Shown piece after piece: positions 8,401 to 17,841 of a stretch of 64,000 nucleotides of DNA. The position numbers were made by a program, and so were the translations under genes. Each line of letters opens with the position of its first letter. Position 1 is the first letter of the stretch. Under the pieces are notes generated by a model that was not told where the DNA came from, searched no databases, and saw only the letters and a list, made by a program, of their open reading frames with translations. Origin of the DNA: CAZEKB01 sp964512225 (GTDB taxonomy: Bacteria; Myxococcota_A; UBA796; UBA9615); assembly GCA_964512225.1 (NCBI GenBank), contig CAZEKB010000016.1:15755-79754 (forward strand). Direction: 5' to 3'.

Positions 8401-9842
8401 TCCGTGTTCAGGACGAAGGCGGCGCCGGGGGCCTTCCACGCGCCGTCCTGCCGACCCGACAGCCGGACCGAGCCGTTCTCGAGCGGGAGCTTCAGCGCGC
8501 GGCCGATGCCCGAGAGGTCGGCCACGTCCGCCTGCGTATCCAGGGAGAAGGTGCCGGCGTCGATGTCGACGGTCCCGGCGGTCGCGAGGTGTACGCCGTC
8601 GGCGCCGGTGGTGAGGTCGTCGACCGTGATCGTCGGACCCTCGATGGCGGCGCGCAGGGTCGTCGGTTCCACATGGAACGAGCGGTATACGAACCCCTGC
8701 AGATCCGCGGACGCCTCGCCCTTCAGCGACGGCGGCCTCGTGCCCTCGCCCTCCCAGGTGAGGCGGCCCGACAGCTCCGCGGGCAGGGCGTCGATGGTGA
8801 CGACGCTCCTGAGCGGGAAGTCCTCGGCGGTGACGTCGACCACGTGGCCGATCGGCGCGCCTCGAGCGAGCCGGACGCCCGCGTCGTCGATCCGGAGGCG
8901 ACCTCCGCCCTCGACCTCGAGGTCCCCGGTCACGTGCAGGTCCGAGAGCGCCCCGGCCACCGTCAGGGGCCCCGACACGACCCCCGCCAGCGGGATCTTC
9001 TCCGAGAAGGCCTTCAGGTGGGCGAGGTCCAGGCGCTCGACGGCCACGTCGAGATCGGCGGTGCCGCGACCGACCCGGGGCCACGCCCCCGTCAGCACGA
9101 CCCGGTCGTCGCCCCAGTCCACGGTGAACGCGTCCAGCGTCAGGTCCGTCTTCTTCAGGGTCCCCGACCCGTGCGCCGCGATCGGCCCCGGGTCGACGGG
9201 GCGGAGGAGGTGGGCCTCGATCTTGGAGAAGGAGAAGTCCTGGTCGAGGTTCCGCATGGACCACCCGCCCTGGACGGCCAGCTCAACGACCCTCACCACG
9301 GGCTCCCGGTCGCCCAGGACGACCTCCACGTAGCCCCCCTCGATCGCGATCTCGCGCACGTCGAGGGTGATCGGGAGCTCGACGGGGCCCTCGCGCTTCT
9401 TCTTCGGCTTCGTCCGCGGCTTGACGAACGCCTCCTTGAAGTTGACCGTCCGATCCTCTCGGATGCGCACGAACACGACGGGCTCGACCAGCTTCAGGCG
9501 GCGGACGTCGACCCTGCGCGCGAGCAGATCGAGCGCGTCCCACGCCAGCTCGAGGGCGTCGGCCCGCACCGCCAGGACGCCCCGCTCGTCGTAGATCTGC
9601 AGCCCCTCCAGGCGCAGGTCGCGCCCCAGGGCCCCGGACGACGTCTCGTATCGGATCTCGCCGGGCAGGACCTTGTCGTTGACGATCGGGATCGCGGTCT
9701 CGAGGACCCAGGCCGTGAACCCCTCGCTGTACAGCAGGCTGCGCACGACCACGAGGAGCACGAGCGCGAGCGTCAGCGCGCCGATGACGACGGTCGCGAG
9801 CAGGCGACGCCAGAGTCGGCGACGAGGAGCACGTCCGGCCAT
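5418..9842 (-). CDS. tamB: TamB-family inner-membrane/periplasmic protein (DUF490)
   Basis: This 1474-residue protein has an N-terminal membrane anchor (LLATVVIGALTLALVLLVVV) followed by a long array of beta-rich, Asp/Leu/Gly-rich repeats typical of TamB/AsmA-like bridge proteins. The C-terminus carries the DUF490 signature ending YFKTRVGDRAEGSVDVVYKQ and a final RF. TamB is thought to span the periplasm with TamA and move lipids or help outer-membrane protein assembly. The ATG at 9842 shares its A with the tamA TGA (TGATG), which supports this start over an upstream in-frame ATG at 9896 inside tamA. The length is within the family range. Confidence 0.93.
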   Translation of the reverse strand: MAGRAPRRRLWRRLLATVVIGALTLALVLLVVVRSLLYSEGFTAWVLETAIPIVNDKVLPGEIRYETSSGALGRDLRLEGLQIYDERGVLAVRADALELAWDALDLLARRVDVRRLKLVEPVVFVRIREDRTVNFKEAFVKPRTKPKKKREGPVELPITLDVREIAIEGGYVEVVLGDREPVVRVVELAVQGGWSMRNLDQDFSFSKIEAHLLRPVDPGPIAAHGSGTLKKTDLTLDAFTVDWGDDRVVLTGAWPRVGRGTADLDVAVERLDLAHLKAFSEKIPLAGVVSGPLTVAGALSDLHVTGDLEVEGGGRLRIDDAGVRLARGAPIGHVVDVTAEDFPLRSVVTIDALPAELSGRLTWEGEGTRPPSLKGEASADLQGFVYRSFHVEPTTLRAAIEGPTITVDDLTTGADGVHLATAGTVDIDAGTFSLDTQADVADLSGIGRALKLPLENGSVRLSGRQDGAWKAPGAAFVLNTDSTISGTVVAVGGLLFDGIDGDWTLEVALGRDGRPPAVTGNVAFTAREMTLGALAFEQVVVEATGTDTAALYELRATEGDDRAVITNGRVAWGDLPTLRLDIDGLGVEWDGERVRGGGMRLTTTRGRVETTPGTFDLNPGELVAGGVWDPRGDLDLDLTITGLDLDRLAPFLPEGLGLGGTVDSLVVALDGTRAAPELRVDATAVAIQAKGRGPFDLGLRLESKAGELQGEAAVSELAALAIDQVPLHLRLDGSAPVVIPADGRWALQLDLLQHPLQDWADRLAIGLPEAAEGGNVRGSLRISGTTATPEIDGDFDVADLKLRERGVHLSAGVQVADRHLTLRDTHIRDASAGTVFSLAADADTALGDQILARLGPEPIAAAPVFSNLAVEGGFRRLPLEILHALVPAMEPLQGALRGRVALEGQLSDPKAAVDLSLLGGTLGDRSLKTAEIVLNVGDEKLDGGLVVEPDSGGTLRVTPKAVVRPALDGSRTLDEMFGTPNSLHATVEGDGFPLEVLLAFIPDIIEAEGAVVVEGEVLGSLLRPEPAVRLVLDPARVCYSRTSICYEDIHLNADLDPDRLEITSFDFDTLPILRNPLDAAFRPVDAARAGGLKGRGRIQLDGWRLGDIDLQLAGDKTWLTYSQEVQTLVDARLNVQGRWPALAVRGNVDVLDLKVDMGSADVQRSVQPMTLPETIRVHRVDSKRGPGERETERQIQRADEEPEPTLVDLLDVDVAVDLGVNNRVRLAYGVGEALAQSSDDQVGKTFARGIDLIGKIEPDVRPRGTVRILLKDGVPRLQGSVGVQTNSKLKVLTAKFDLDTDSNVEFGGLVGDSALDLRAVHTSRFGEIAVVVGGAISGPEIAFESDAFDSQADMLAVLLTGRPLSDHSAAEGNATTRAVSGALSGFTTKLLDKVVPLDIFQLDLGDDVSSGSVEAGKAVHPRVVVITRWTWGGEDDENRVEAEVEVLLTRGLYFKTRVGDRAEGSVDVVYKQRF

Positions 9843-11875
9843 CAGAACGACTCTCCGATGCCGAAGTGGAAGCTGAAGACGGGCGGCTCGAGCCACTCGT
9901 CCTTCCAGTATCGGGATTTACGGAAGACGGGGTCGGTCCAGTCGTGGGGGTGAGCGGCGACGTCGATGCGGATCCGACCGACCAGGGTGTCGTATCGGAT
10001 GCCCCCTCCGATGCCTACCTGCAGCCCGGTCGTCGGATTGAAGAGTTCGGTGATCTTCACGTCGCTCAGCTTCGACCAGGCCCGTCCGAACTCGAAGAAC
10101 CCCGCGACCCACAGCCCGCCCCAGGGGTTGCCCCGGAGCTCGAAGGTGCCGGACAGCCCGAAGTTGCCCCCGATGGGCACGATGCAGTCTCGGCGGCGGT
10201 TCTCGTCGATGCACGTGGTGTCTTGAACCCGCGGGCTCGCGTACTTCAGCCGCCAGCCCCGCACGGAGCCGTCGCCGCCCGCGAACACGCGCTCGGAGAT
10301 GGGGACCTCGACGTCGTCGGCGACCTCGATGATCCCCGCGACGTTGGCCCGCATCGCGAGGACGGCGTGGGGCGTGCCCAGGGGGACGTAGCCGCGGAGG
10401 TCGCCGTCGAGGCGGATGAACGCGAAGCCGCTCTCGAGCCCCGACTCGGCGGCGCCGAGGCTGAGGTAGATGCCCTTGCCCGCGCGCAGGGGCTGGTCGC
10501 GCAGGTCGAGGATGGCGGACTGGCGCAGCGTGTAGAGGAGGTAGCGGTCCGTGAAGCCGAGCTCCGCGACCACCGCGTCGAGGGCGGCGAGCCGGTCGTC
10601 GTTGAAGAGGTCGAAGAACCCGAGCTCGAACGCGAGGTCGAACTTGAACGGCGTGACGGGGGCCCAGGTGAGGCCGACGTCGAACTCGACGCTGCCGAGC
10701 CAGTAGGCGACCTCGACCCCGAGGTCGAGCTCGACGCCCGTGTGGAACGTCAGCGTCCGCGCCGGGAAGTCCGGCACGAGGATCTCGGGGCGGACGTTCA
10801 GCAGGGGACCGAAGTCGGCCTCGCTGAGGAAGGTGAACCCCGCGCGCGCCTGGATCTCGGCGCGTACGAGGCGGCGGAACAGGTTGAGGTGGGCGATCTC
10901 GATGGAGCCGTACGTATTGACCTCGCCGACCTGAAAGCCGACCCCGAAGCCGAACTCGCGGGTCCCGGGCTTCGCCTCCTGCAGGTTGATCGACACGGGG
11001 ATGCGCTCCTCCCCGGCGTCGTTCTTGTCGTGAGCGCCCTGCAGCTGGGGGGTCACCGTCACGAGGGAGAACAGCCCCATGCCGTAGATGGCCCGCTGCG
11101 TCTTGCGGATGGCCGTGGCGCTGTAGGGCTCGTCGGGCTCGATGCGGATGTGGCGCACGACGTACCGGCGCAGATCGTCTTCGAGGCCGTCGATGTCCAC
11201 CTCGCCGAAGACGGCCGTGGGGCCGGGCTCGACGGTGTAGGTCACGTCCACGGCGTGGTCCTCGGGGTAGGCGTCGATCACGTGCTCGACGCTCACGCGG
11301 GCGTGTCCGCGGTCCTGCAGGTGGGTCTTGATCCGCTTCACGCCGGCTTCGACGTTCGCCATGCGGAACACGTCGTCGACGACCACGGGGAAGCCGTCCA
11401 CCAGGTCGCGTCGGAGCTGCGCGGGATCGTCGCGCCCGGTGTCGCCCACGAACTTGATCCGCACCTCCCGCACCAGGCTCGGCTCGCCCTCGGCGACCTC
11501 GTGGGTGATGTTCACGAACTCGCGGCTGCCGTCCGGTCGCTTGCGCCCCCAGGGGCTGAGCTGCGAGCCCAGGACGCGCGCGTCGAGGTACCCGCGCAGG
11601 GCGTACCAGTTGGCGATGCGGGTGCGGTCGTCGTGCCAGTCGAGCCCCTCGAGGTAGTAGCGGGGGTAGAGCGGCGACAGGGGGGTGAAGTGCAGGAACG
11701 AGGTCGAGCGCTGGCGCAGCGCCTTCCTGATCTCGCCGTCGGGGTTGGCGCGGGTGTTGCCGTCGATCTTGATCGCCCGGACGATGGGGCGGTCGTCGAT
11801 GGGACGCGCGAGCTTGGCCGCGCAGCCCGAGAGCAGCGCCGCGACGAGCGCGACGAGGAGCCCCCGGGCGAACAC
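9842..11875 (-). CDS. tamA: BamA/TamA (Omp85) family outer-membrane protein with a lipobox
   Basis: This 677-residue protein starts with GTG. Residues ~30-330 hold POTRA-like modules (RPIVRAIKIDGNTRANPDGE; GYLDARVLGSQL; GHARVSVEHVID; VFGEVDIDGLEDD). The rest is a predicted beta-barrel with the Omp85 motif GGDGSVRGWRLKY (VRGF/Y type) and a C-terminal FHFGIGESF ending in Phe, a normal barrel end. Unusually, the signal peptide ends in LLSGCAAK, a lipobox, so the mature N-terminus may be acylated. It is translationally coupled to tamB, so it is most likely the TamA partner rather than BamA. Confidence 0.92.
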   Translation of the reverse strand: MFARGLLVALVAALLSGCAAKLARPIDDRPIVRAIKIDGNTRANPDGEIRKALRQRSTSFLHFTPLSPLYPRYYLEGLDWHDDRTRIANWYALRGYLDARVLGSQLSPWGRKRPDGSREFVNITHEVAEGEPSLVREVRIKFVGDTGRDDPAQLRRDLVDGFPVVVDDVFRMANVEAGVKRIKTHLQDRGHARVSVEHVIDAYPEDHAVDVTYTVEPGPTAVFGEVDIDGLEDDLRRYVVRHIRIEPDEPYSATAIRKTQRAIYGMGLFSLVTVTPQLQGAHDKNDAGEERIPVSINLQEAKPGTREFGFGVGFQVGEVNTYGSIEIAHLNLFRRLVRAEIQARAGFTFLSEADFGPLLNVRPEILVPDFPARTLTFHTGVELDLGVEVAYWLGSVEFDVGLTWAPVTPFKFDLAFELGFFDLFNDDRLAALDAVVAELGFTDRYLLYTLRQSAILDLRDQPLRAGKGIYLSLGAAESGLESGFAFIRLDGDLRGYVPLGTPHAVLAMRANVAGIIEVADDVEVPISERVFAGGDGSVRGWRLKYASPRVQDTTCIDENRRRDCIVPIGGNFGLSGTFELRGNPWGGLWVAGFFEFGRAWSKLSDVKITELFNPTTGLQVGIGGGIRYDTLVGRIRIDVAAHPHDWTDPVFRKSRYWKDEWLEPPVFSFHFGIGESF

Positions 11876-11877
11876 CT

Positions 11878-12198
11878 CTAGTTGGGCAGCCCGCCGCCAC
11901 CCTTCGCGCTCTTGAGGAGCGACGCAGGAGGCGGGATCGTGCCGTAGCGGCTCTCGAAGTCGCGGATGCGCTGGCCCAGGATCCCGGCGAGGGCCTTGGC
12001 GTGCTTCGGGCTCAGGATGATGCGGGAGCGCACCTTGCCCTTGTTCTGCCCGGGGGGGATGTAGGCGTAGTCGAGGACGAACTCGGTCTCGTTCGACCCC
12101 ACGACCTGGAAGTTGCTGTAGATGCCCTGGGCGACTCCGTCGTCGATCTGCAGCTGCAGCTGCCCCTGAGCGTGCTTGTAGTTCTGGTCCTCAGCCAT
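11878..12198 (-). CDS. DUF3467 family protein
   Basis: This 106-residue soluble protein matches DUF3467: GIYSNFQVVGSNETEFVLDY, then a variable stretch, then SRIILSPKHAKALAGILGQ. Family members are small cytoplasmic proteins of unknown biochemical role. ATG 12198 was chosen over an in-frame start at 12213 because the family begins close to the second Met. It ends 2 nt before the tamA start, so it appears to be the first gene of the tamA-tamB run; that linkage is the only clue to its job. Confidence 0.88.
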   Translation of the reverse strand: MAEDQNYKHAQGQLQLQIDDGVAQGIYSNFQVVGSNETEFVLDYAYIPPGQNKGKVRSRIILSPKHAKALAGILGQRIRDFESRYGTIPPPASLLKSAKGGGGLPN

Positions 12199-12290
12199 CA
12201 GTTCGAAGTCCAAATCTCGGCCCTCCGGTAGACGACGTGCGAAGCATGTCGCTTACCTGGACCGATGCTAGTCGAGGGCATGAAGGGTCG

Positions 12291-12995
12291 TCAGTTCGGG
12301 ACGCCGGTGATGTTGGCGAGCACGTCGTTGTGCTGGTGCTGCCAGGGGCTCAGCTCGCCTTGGGAGAGGCCGGAGACGTCGAACTGGACGATCCCCGTGC
12401 CCTGGACGAGCCACCAGTCGCCCTCCATCTCGGTGTCGCCCGCGTCGCTCGTCATCGAGAGGTGCCACGCGCTGTCGATGACCTGGCCGTTGAACTCCAG
12501 GGGCTCCTGGATGGCGCCGGTGGTCGCGACGGTCCACACCATGCCGCCCCCCGAGCCGCTCCAGGTGGAGTCGTTGAAGGCGTTGCCCACCGCGAACGGG
12601 ACGCCGTCGTCGTCCATGAAGAGGCTGCCGATGTCCATGGCGGCGGGGTTGGAGTCCCAGCCCATGAAGTGCCAGCCGGCGGGGCGGTCGACGAAGTAGA
12701 GGACGGCGGACCAGTGGTCCCACTCCGCCTGGTCTCGGGCGAAGCCGTCGACCATCGCCTGCGCGTCGCCGAAGTAGAAGCGGTAGGCCTGCCAGGCCTC
12801 GCCCGCGGGCGTCGCGCTGCCCTCGCTGATCATGTATCCGACGTTCGCGTCGTCGTCGTGCGTGAACTTCCAGAAGTGGCCCGCCGTGCCGGGGAACATC
12901 CGACCGATGTCGAAGCCGGTGACGGCGACCGTCGGCTCGCAGGCCGTGGCGGTGAGGGCGAGTGGCACCAGGAGGAGGAGGCAGAGGCGTCGCAT
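12291..12995 (-). CDS. Lipoprotein of unknown function
   Basis: This 234-residue protein has a clear lipoprotein signal (MRRLCLLLLVPLALTATAC, with Cys19 as lipid site). The mature part is rich in Trp, Asp and Gly with short beta-type segments (GHFWKFTHDDDANVGYMISE, WHFMGWDSNP, DTEMEGDWWLVQGTGI) and no recognised catalytic motif. The pattern suggests a secreted beta-sandwich protein. It stands alone on the minus strand between the tamAB run and the SPFH gene. It looks intact. No family was recognised. Confidence 0.8.
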   Translation of the reverse strand: MRRLCLLLLVPLALTATACEPTVAVTGFDIGRMFPGTAGHFWKFTHDDDANVGYMISEGSATPAGEAWQAYRFYFGDAQAMVDGFARDQAEWDHWSAVLYFVDRPAGWHFMGWDSNPAAMDIGSLFMDDDGVPFAVGNAFNDSTWSGSGGGMVWTVATTGAIQEPLEFNGQVIDSAWHLSMTSDAGDTEMEGDWWLVQGTGIVQFDVSGLSQGELSPWQHQHNDVLANITGVPN

Positions 12996-13080
12996 GCGCC
13001 GAACGTAACACGCGCGCGTGAGCGGACGCCCCGGCCGGGAAGGGACCGGGACGTCCGTCGGTTTCGACCCTATGAGGGGG

Positions 13081-13917
13081 TCAGCGGGCGGCCGCGGTGA
13101 CGGCGGCGACGTCCACGATGGCGGCGGCGGACCCGTCCCCGGAGACGACGGGCATCTTGCCGTCCCACTTCTCCACCGCGCGGAGCTGCAGGATCTCGGG
13201 GGTGAGGGTCTCGCGCAGCATCGTCTGGGCTTCGGCCTCGGCGCGGGCCTTGGCGAGGGCGGCTTCGGCCATGCCCTGGGCCTTGGCGACGCGCTGGCGG
13301 GCCTCGATCTCGATGCGCTGGAGGTCGTTGGTCGCCTTCTTGGCGTTCTCCTCGGCGACCTGCTTGTCCTCGACCGCCGCCTGGTACTTGTCGTCGAACT
13401 TGAAGTCGACGATCGACAGCTCGGTGACCACGAGGTGGCTCTTGTCGAGCGTCGCGGTGATGTAGTCGGCGATGGTCTTCTTGACCTCTTCGCGCTTCGT
13501 CACGAGCTCCTGGGCCGTGTACTTCGCGGTGGACGCCTTGACGGCCTCCTGGAGGGCGGGGGCCACGATCGTCTGCTCGACGGAGTCGAGCTTGCCGATG
13601 TCCTGGAAGACCTCGACGGCGTGGTCGGAGTGGAGCCGGTAGTTCAGGGCGATGATCGAGGTCACGACCTGCAGGTCCTTCGAAGACGCGCTGGCCTTCG
13701 CCTCCATCTTCTGCACCCTCAGCGGCATGTTCACGTAGTGGTCCTTGAACCAGGTCCGCCAGTGGAGCCCCTCGGTCCGAGGTTCGCGGTGGACCTCGCC
13801 CCACTCGGCGAGAACGCCGACGGTGCCCGACTCGACGGTGTGCGGCGAGCAGGCGGCGGTGGCGAGGCTGGAGGCGAGGAGGAGGGCGGCGAGGGACGAA
13901 GAAACGAGGCGCTTCAC
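13081..13917 (-). CDS. SPFH/prohibitin-domain lipoprotein
   Basis: This 278-residue protein starts at GTG 13917 behind an AAAGGA ribosome site. The signal peptide ends SSLATAACS, a probable lipobox, so the SPFH domain would sit in the periplasm or at the outer membrane rather than on a transmembrane helix. Residues ~28-175 match band-7/prohibitin (TVESGTVGVLAEWGEV; VTSIIALNYRL; IVAPALQEAVKASTAKYTAQ), followed by a charged coiled coil (AAVEDKQVAEENAKKATNDL, RVAKAQGMAEAALAKARAEA) typical of prohibitins and flotillins. Such proteins oligomerise into rings that organise membranes or proteases. A lipid-anchored version is uncommon. Confidence 0.87.
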   Translation of the reverse strand: MKRLVSSSLAALLLASSLATAACSPHTVESGTVGVLAEWGEVHREPRTEGLHWRTWFKDHYVNMPLRVQKMEAKASASSKDLQVVTSIIALNYRLHSDHAVEVFQDIGKLDSVEQTIVAPALQEAVKASTAKYTAQELVTKREEVKKTIADYITATLDKSHLVVTELSIVDFKFDDKYQAAVEDKQVAEENAKKATNDLQRIEIEARQRVAKAQGMAEAALAKARAEAEAQTMLRETLTPEILQLRAVEKWDGKMPVVSGDGSAAAIVDVAAVTAAAR

Positions 13918-13979
13918 GGAGGTCCTTTCGTGACGAGGTGTCGATCGCGTCTCGGGGTGGGCCTACGCAGCGGGCGGCC

Positions 13980-14262
13980 GAGGTATTTCCCGGCGGGCGG
14001 GTCCCGAGGGCGCCACCAGCCGCCCCGGCGCTCGGCCCAGGGTCCGAGGGCGAGAAGGGTCTCTCGGCCACGGGGAGGTGGGCCGAGCCGAGGCGGCGGC
14101 GGCGAGAGGGGATTCTCGGCACGGGGTGCTCGGCCCGGCCCAGGGTCCGGGGGCGAGCAGGGATTCTCGCCCCGGGGTGCTCGGCCCCGCCCGGAGCCCG
14201 GGGCCGACCAGGGATTCTCGCCCCGGGGCTCTCGGCCCGGCCCACTCGCCCGGCCCGCCACC
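13980..14262. repeat. Tandem array of ~51-bp GC-rich hairpin repeats (array 1)
   Basis: Units begin at about 14058, 14110, 14161 and 14212, with periods of 52, 51 and 51 bp; more decayed units precede 14058. The common pattern is GGATTCTCGCCCCGGGG, then a TCGGCCC-rich part, then GGGCGAGCAG. GGGCGAG (14151-14157) pairs with CTCGCCC (14166-14172). The array fills most of the 378-nt gap between the divergent SPFH and MopE/LamG genes, and no gene is supported there. The same 51-bp period and core occur at 63881-64000. Confidence 0.7.
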
Positions 14263-14295
14263 CGCCGTCGCGGCGCCCGCGGGGTAGGCTCGGGC

Positions 14296-16044
<1,749 letters not shown>

Positions 16045-16091
16045 CCCGCGGGGCCGGCGGACTCGCGGGGGCCGACCTTAGACTTCGAGCC

Positions 16092-16748
16092 ATGAACCTC
16101 CCCCTGATCCTCGGCGTCGCCGTCGGCGTGGCGGCCGGCCTCCTCCTCTTCGCGGTCGCGCGCAAGACGGTGAAGATGGCGGTCGTCCTCGCCCTGCTCC
16201 TCGCGGGCTCCCTCGGCATCTACTACTTCCTGCGTCCCCTCGCTCCCGAGGGCGCCGAGGAGCGCATCGACAACGCGGCCGCCGTCGTGAAGACCGCCGC
16301 CGCCGGGGTCGCCGAGAAGGCCGGGGACGTGGCCGAGAAGGCCGGGGACGTGGCCGAGAAGGCCCTCGACGCCGTCGCCCAGGCCGCCGCCGAGGAGGCC
16401 GCCAAGGCCGCCGCCGCCGCCGCCCGAGAGGCCGCCGAGGCCGCCGCCGCAGGCGCGAAGGACGCCGCGCTGCTCGCCGCCGGGAAGGCCGCCGAGGCCG
16501 CCTCGCGAGCCGCCGACGCCGCGGGCCGCGCCGCGGAGGTCGCCAAGGAGAAGGGTGCCGTGGCCGCGAAGGAGGGCGGCGAGGCCGCGAAGGAGGCCGC
16601 CGAGATCGCCCGAGAGGCCGCCCGCAGGGCCAAGATCGCGGCGCGCAAGGCGACCGTGGCGGCCGAGCAGGCCGCGCGCCACGCCGCCAAGGTCGCGGGC
16701 GAGGAGCTGGACAAGGTCAAGGAAGTCGTCGACGACACCCCGCGATGA
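16092..16748 (+). CDS. Membrane-anchored Ala-rich amphipathic helix protein
   Basis: This 218-residue protein has two hydrophobic N-terminal segments (LILGVAVGVAAGLLLFAVA and MAVVLALLLAGSLGIYYFL), then ~165 residues of nearly pure Ala/Glu/Lys helix with a short periodicity (AEKAGDVAEKAGDV, AAKAAAAAAREAAEAAAAGA). The DNA shows a 21-bp tandem repeat from 16311. The composition resembles LEA- or apolipoprotein-like amphipathic helices; homology cannot be claimed because such composition arises easily. Its TGA overlaps the next ATG (ATGA), so it is likely co-expressed with the GH113-like lipoprotein. It may be an envelope spacer or coiled coil. Confidence 0.72.
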   Translation: MNLPLILGVAVGVAAGLLLFAVARKTVKMAVVLALLLAGSLGIYYFLRPLAPEGAEERIDNAAAVVKTAAAGVAEKAGDVAEKAGDVAEKALDAVAQAAAEEAAKAAAAAAREAAEAAAAGAKDAALLAAGKAAEAASRAADAAGRAAEVAKEKGAVAAKEGGEAAKEAAEIAREAARRAKIAARKATVAAEQAARHAAKVAGEELDKVKEVVDDTPR

Positions 16749-17830
16749 GGGCCGTCCTCGCCGCGCTCGCCTTCGCCCTCGGCTGCTCGGGGTCGGTCGC
16801 CGGGGAGGCTCCGCCGCGGTCACCGCCGCCGCCACCACCGGCGTCGTCGGCTCCCGCCGCCGCGTCGTCCATCGCCGTCCCCGACGGCATCGAGGGGATG
16901 ACCGTGTCCTGTCCCACCTGGGGCTGGGAGTGGGGCACGGACGAGATGGTCGACACCATGGTCGAGCTGAAGGGGCTGGGCGTCGAGTGGATCGCGATCC
17001 ACCCCTACGCGCGCATCAGCAACGACGGCACGGTGAGCTTCCGCCCCGTGGACCCCGCGGCCCCGCCGGAGCACATCGCCCGCCCGATCCGCGAGGCCCA
17101 CGCGCGGGGGCTGAAGATCATGATCAAGCCCCACCTCGCCTACTGGCGGAGCAAGTGGAGCTGGCGCGGCGCCATCGACCTGCAGGGTGAGGAGCTCGGG
17201 CGCTTCTGGCGCAGCTACGGCCGGTGGATCGACGACATGGCCGTCGCGTCGGCGGGAGCCGACCTCTTCGTCGTGGGCACCGAGCTCGACCGCCTCACGC
17301 ACCAGGAGGCCGAGTGGCGACGCGTGATCGCCTCCGTCCGGGCGCGCTACGACGGGCCCCTCACGTTTGCGTCGAACTGGGACTCCTACGGCAGCGTGCC
17401 CTTCTGGGACGCGCTGGATGCCGTGGGGATCCAGGCCTACTTCCCGCTCGTCGACGGCCCCGACGCCCCCACCGACGCCGCCGCCCTCGCCGCGGGCTGG
17501 GGGCGCGTGATGACCACCCTCACCGACTTCTCCCGCCGGGTGGACCGCCCCGTGGTGTTCACGGAGCTGGGCTACAACACCTCGGCGAAGGCGGCCCGCG
17601 AGCCCTGGGCCTACGACCGGGGGGGCCCCGACGCGGAGGGCATCCAGACGCGGTGCATGACCGCCGCGCTCGCCGCCATCGAGGAGACCCCGGCGGTGCG
17701 CGGGGCGTTCCTGTGGAAGTGGTTCCCGGGGCCCACCCACGCCGAGGACTTCCTGGCGTCCACCCCGGCGATGCGGTCCGTGCTCGGCAAGGCTTGGGGC
17801 GACGCCCCGAACCCGCCCGGATCCAAGTAG
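16745..17830 (+). CDS. GH113-like (beta-mannanase-type TIM barrel) lipoprotein
   Basis: This 361-residue protein has a lipobox signal (LAFALGCSG) and a Pro-rich linker (PPRSPPPPPPASSAPAA), then a barrel domain resembling glycoside hydrolase family 113: VEWIAIHPYARIS, ARGLKIMIKPHLAYW, DLFVVGTELDRL and RPVVFTELGYNTSAK. Glu180 (GTELD) and Glu274 (FTELGY) fit the acid/base and nucleophile positions of clan GH-A enzymes. It would act at the cell surface or in the periplasm on a mannan-like or other beta-glycan. It overlaps the Ala-rich protein gene by 4 nt and ends 11 nt before tatT. Substrate is not predictable. Confidence 0.82.
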   Translation: MRAVLAALAFALGCSGSVAGEAPPRSPPPPPPASSAPAAASSIAVPDGIEGMTVSCPTWGWEWGTDEMVDTMVELKGLGVEWIAIHPYARISNDGTVSFRPVDPAAPPEHIARPIREAHARGLKIMIKPHLAYWRSKWSWRGAIDLQGEELGRFWRSYGRWIDDMAVASAGADLFVVGTELDRLTHQEAEWRRVIASVRARYDGPLTFASNWDSYGSVPFWDALDAVGIQAYFPLVDGPDAPTDAAALAAGWGRVMTTLTDFSRRVDRPVVFTELGYNTSAKAAREPWAYDRGGPDAEGIQTRCMTAALAAIEETPAVRGAFLWKWFPGPTHAEDFLASTPAMRSVLGKAWGDAPNPPGSK

Positions 17831-17841
17831 TCTCCGCGACC

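Noticed and set aside
5155..9264. Long minus-strand frame continuous with the DUF4388 protein
   Set aside because: It is Arg/Gly-rich out-of-frame sequence over tamB. The real product begins at GTG 5154 (or ATG 5133) with a PilZ-like domain.
5583..9953. Very long plus-strand open frame opposite tamB
   Set aside because: Its product is His/Arg/Val/Asp-rich with no domain and mirrors the tamB codon pattern, as expected in GC-rich antisense frames.
9842..11875. BamA rather than TamA
   Set aside because: Coupling to tamB by TGATG favours TamA, and no BamA neighbour genes (skp, lpxD, fabZ) are present.
13980..14262. CRISPR array
   Set aside because: The units are contiguous 51-bp repeats without unique spacers, and no cas gene is present in the window.
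14078..14287. Peptide with 17-residue repeats encoded by the 51-bp array
   Set aside because: The period is a multiple of three, so repeats appear in several frames. There is no ribosome site and hairpin symmetry explains the pattern better.
13018..14295. Long plus-strand open frame in phase with the MopE/LamG gene
   Set aside because: It runs antisense to the SPFH gene and through the 51-bp repeats. The lipoprotein signal at 14296 gives a clear start.
16311..16370. LEA or apolipoprotein homology of the Ala-rich protein
   Set aside because: The periodic Ala/Glu/Lys composition alone is not evidence of descent, so only the physical character is reported.
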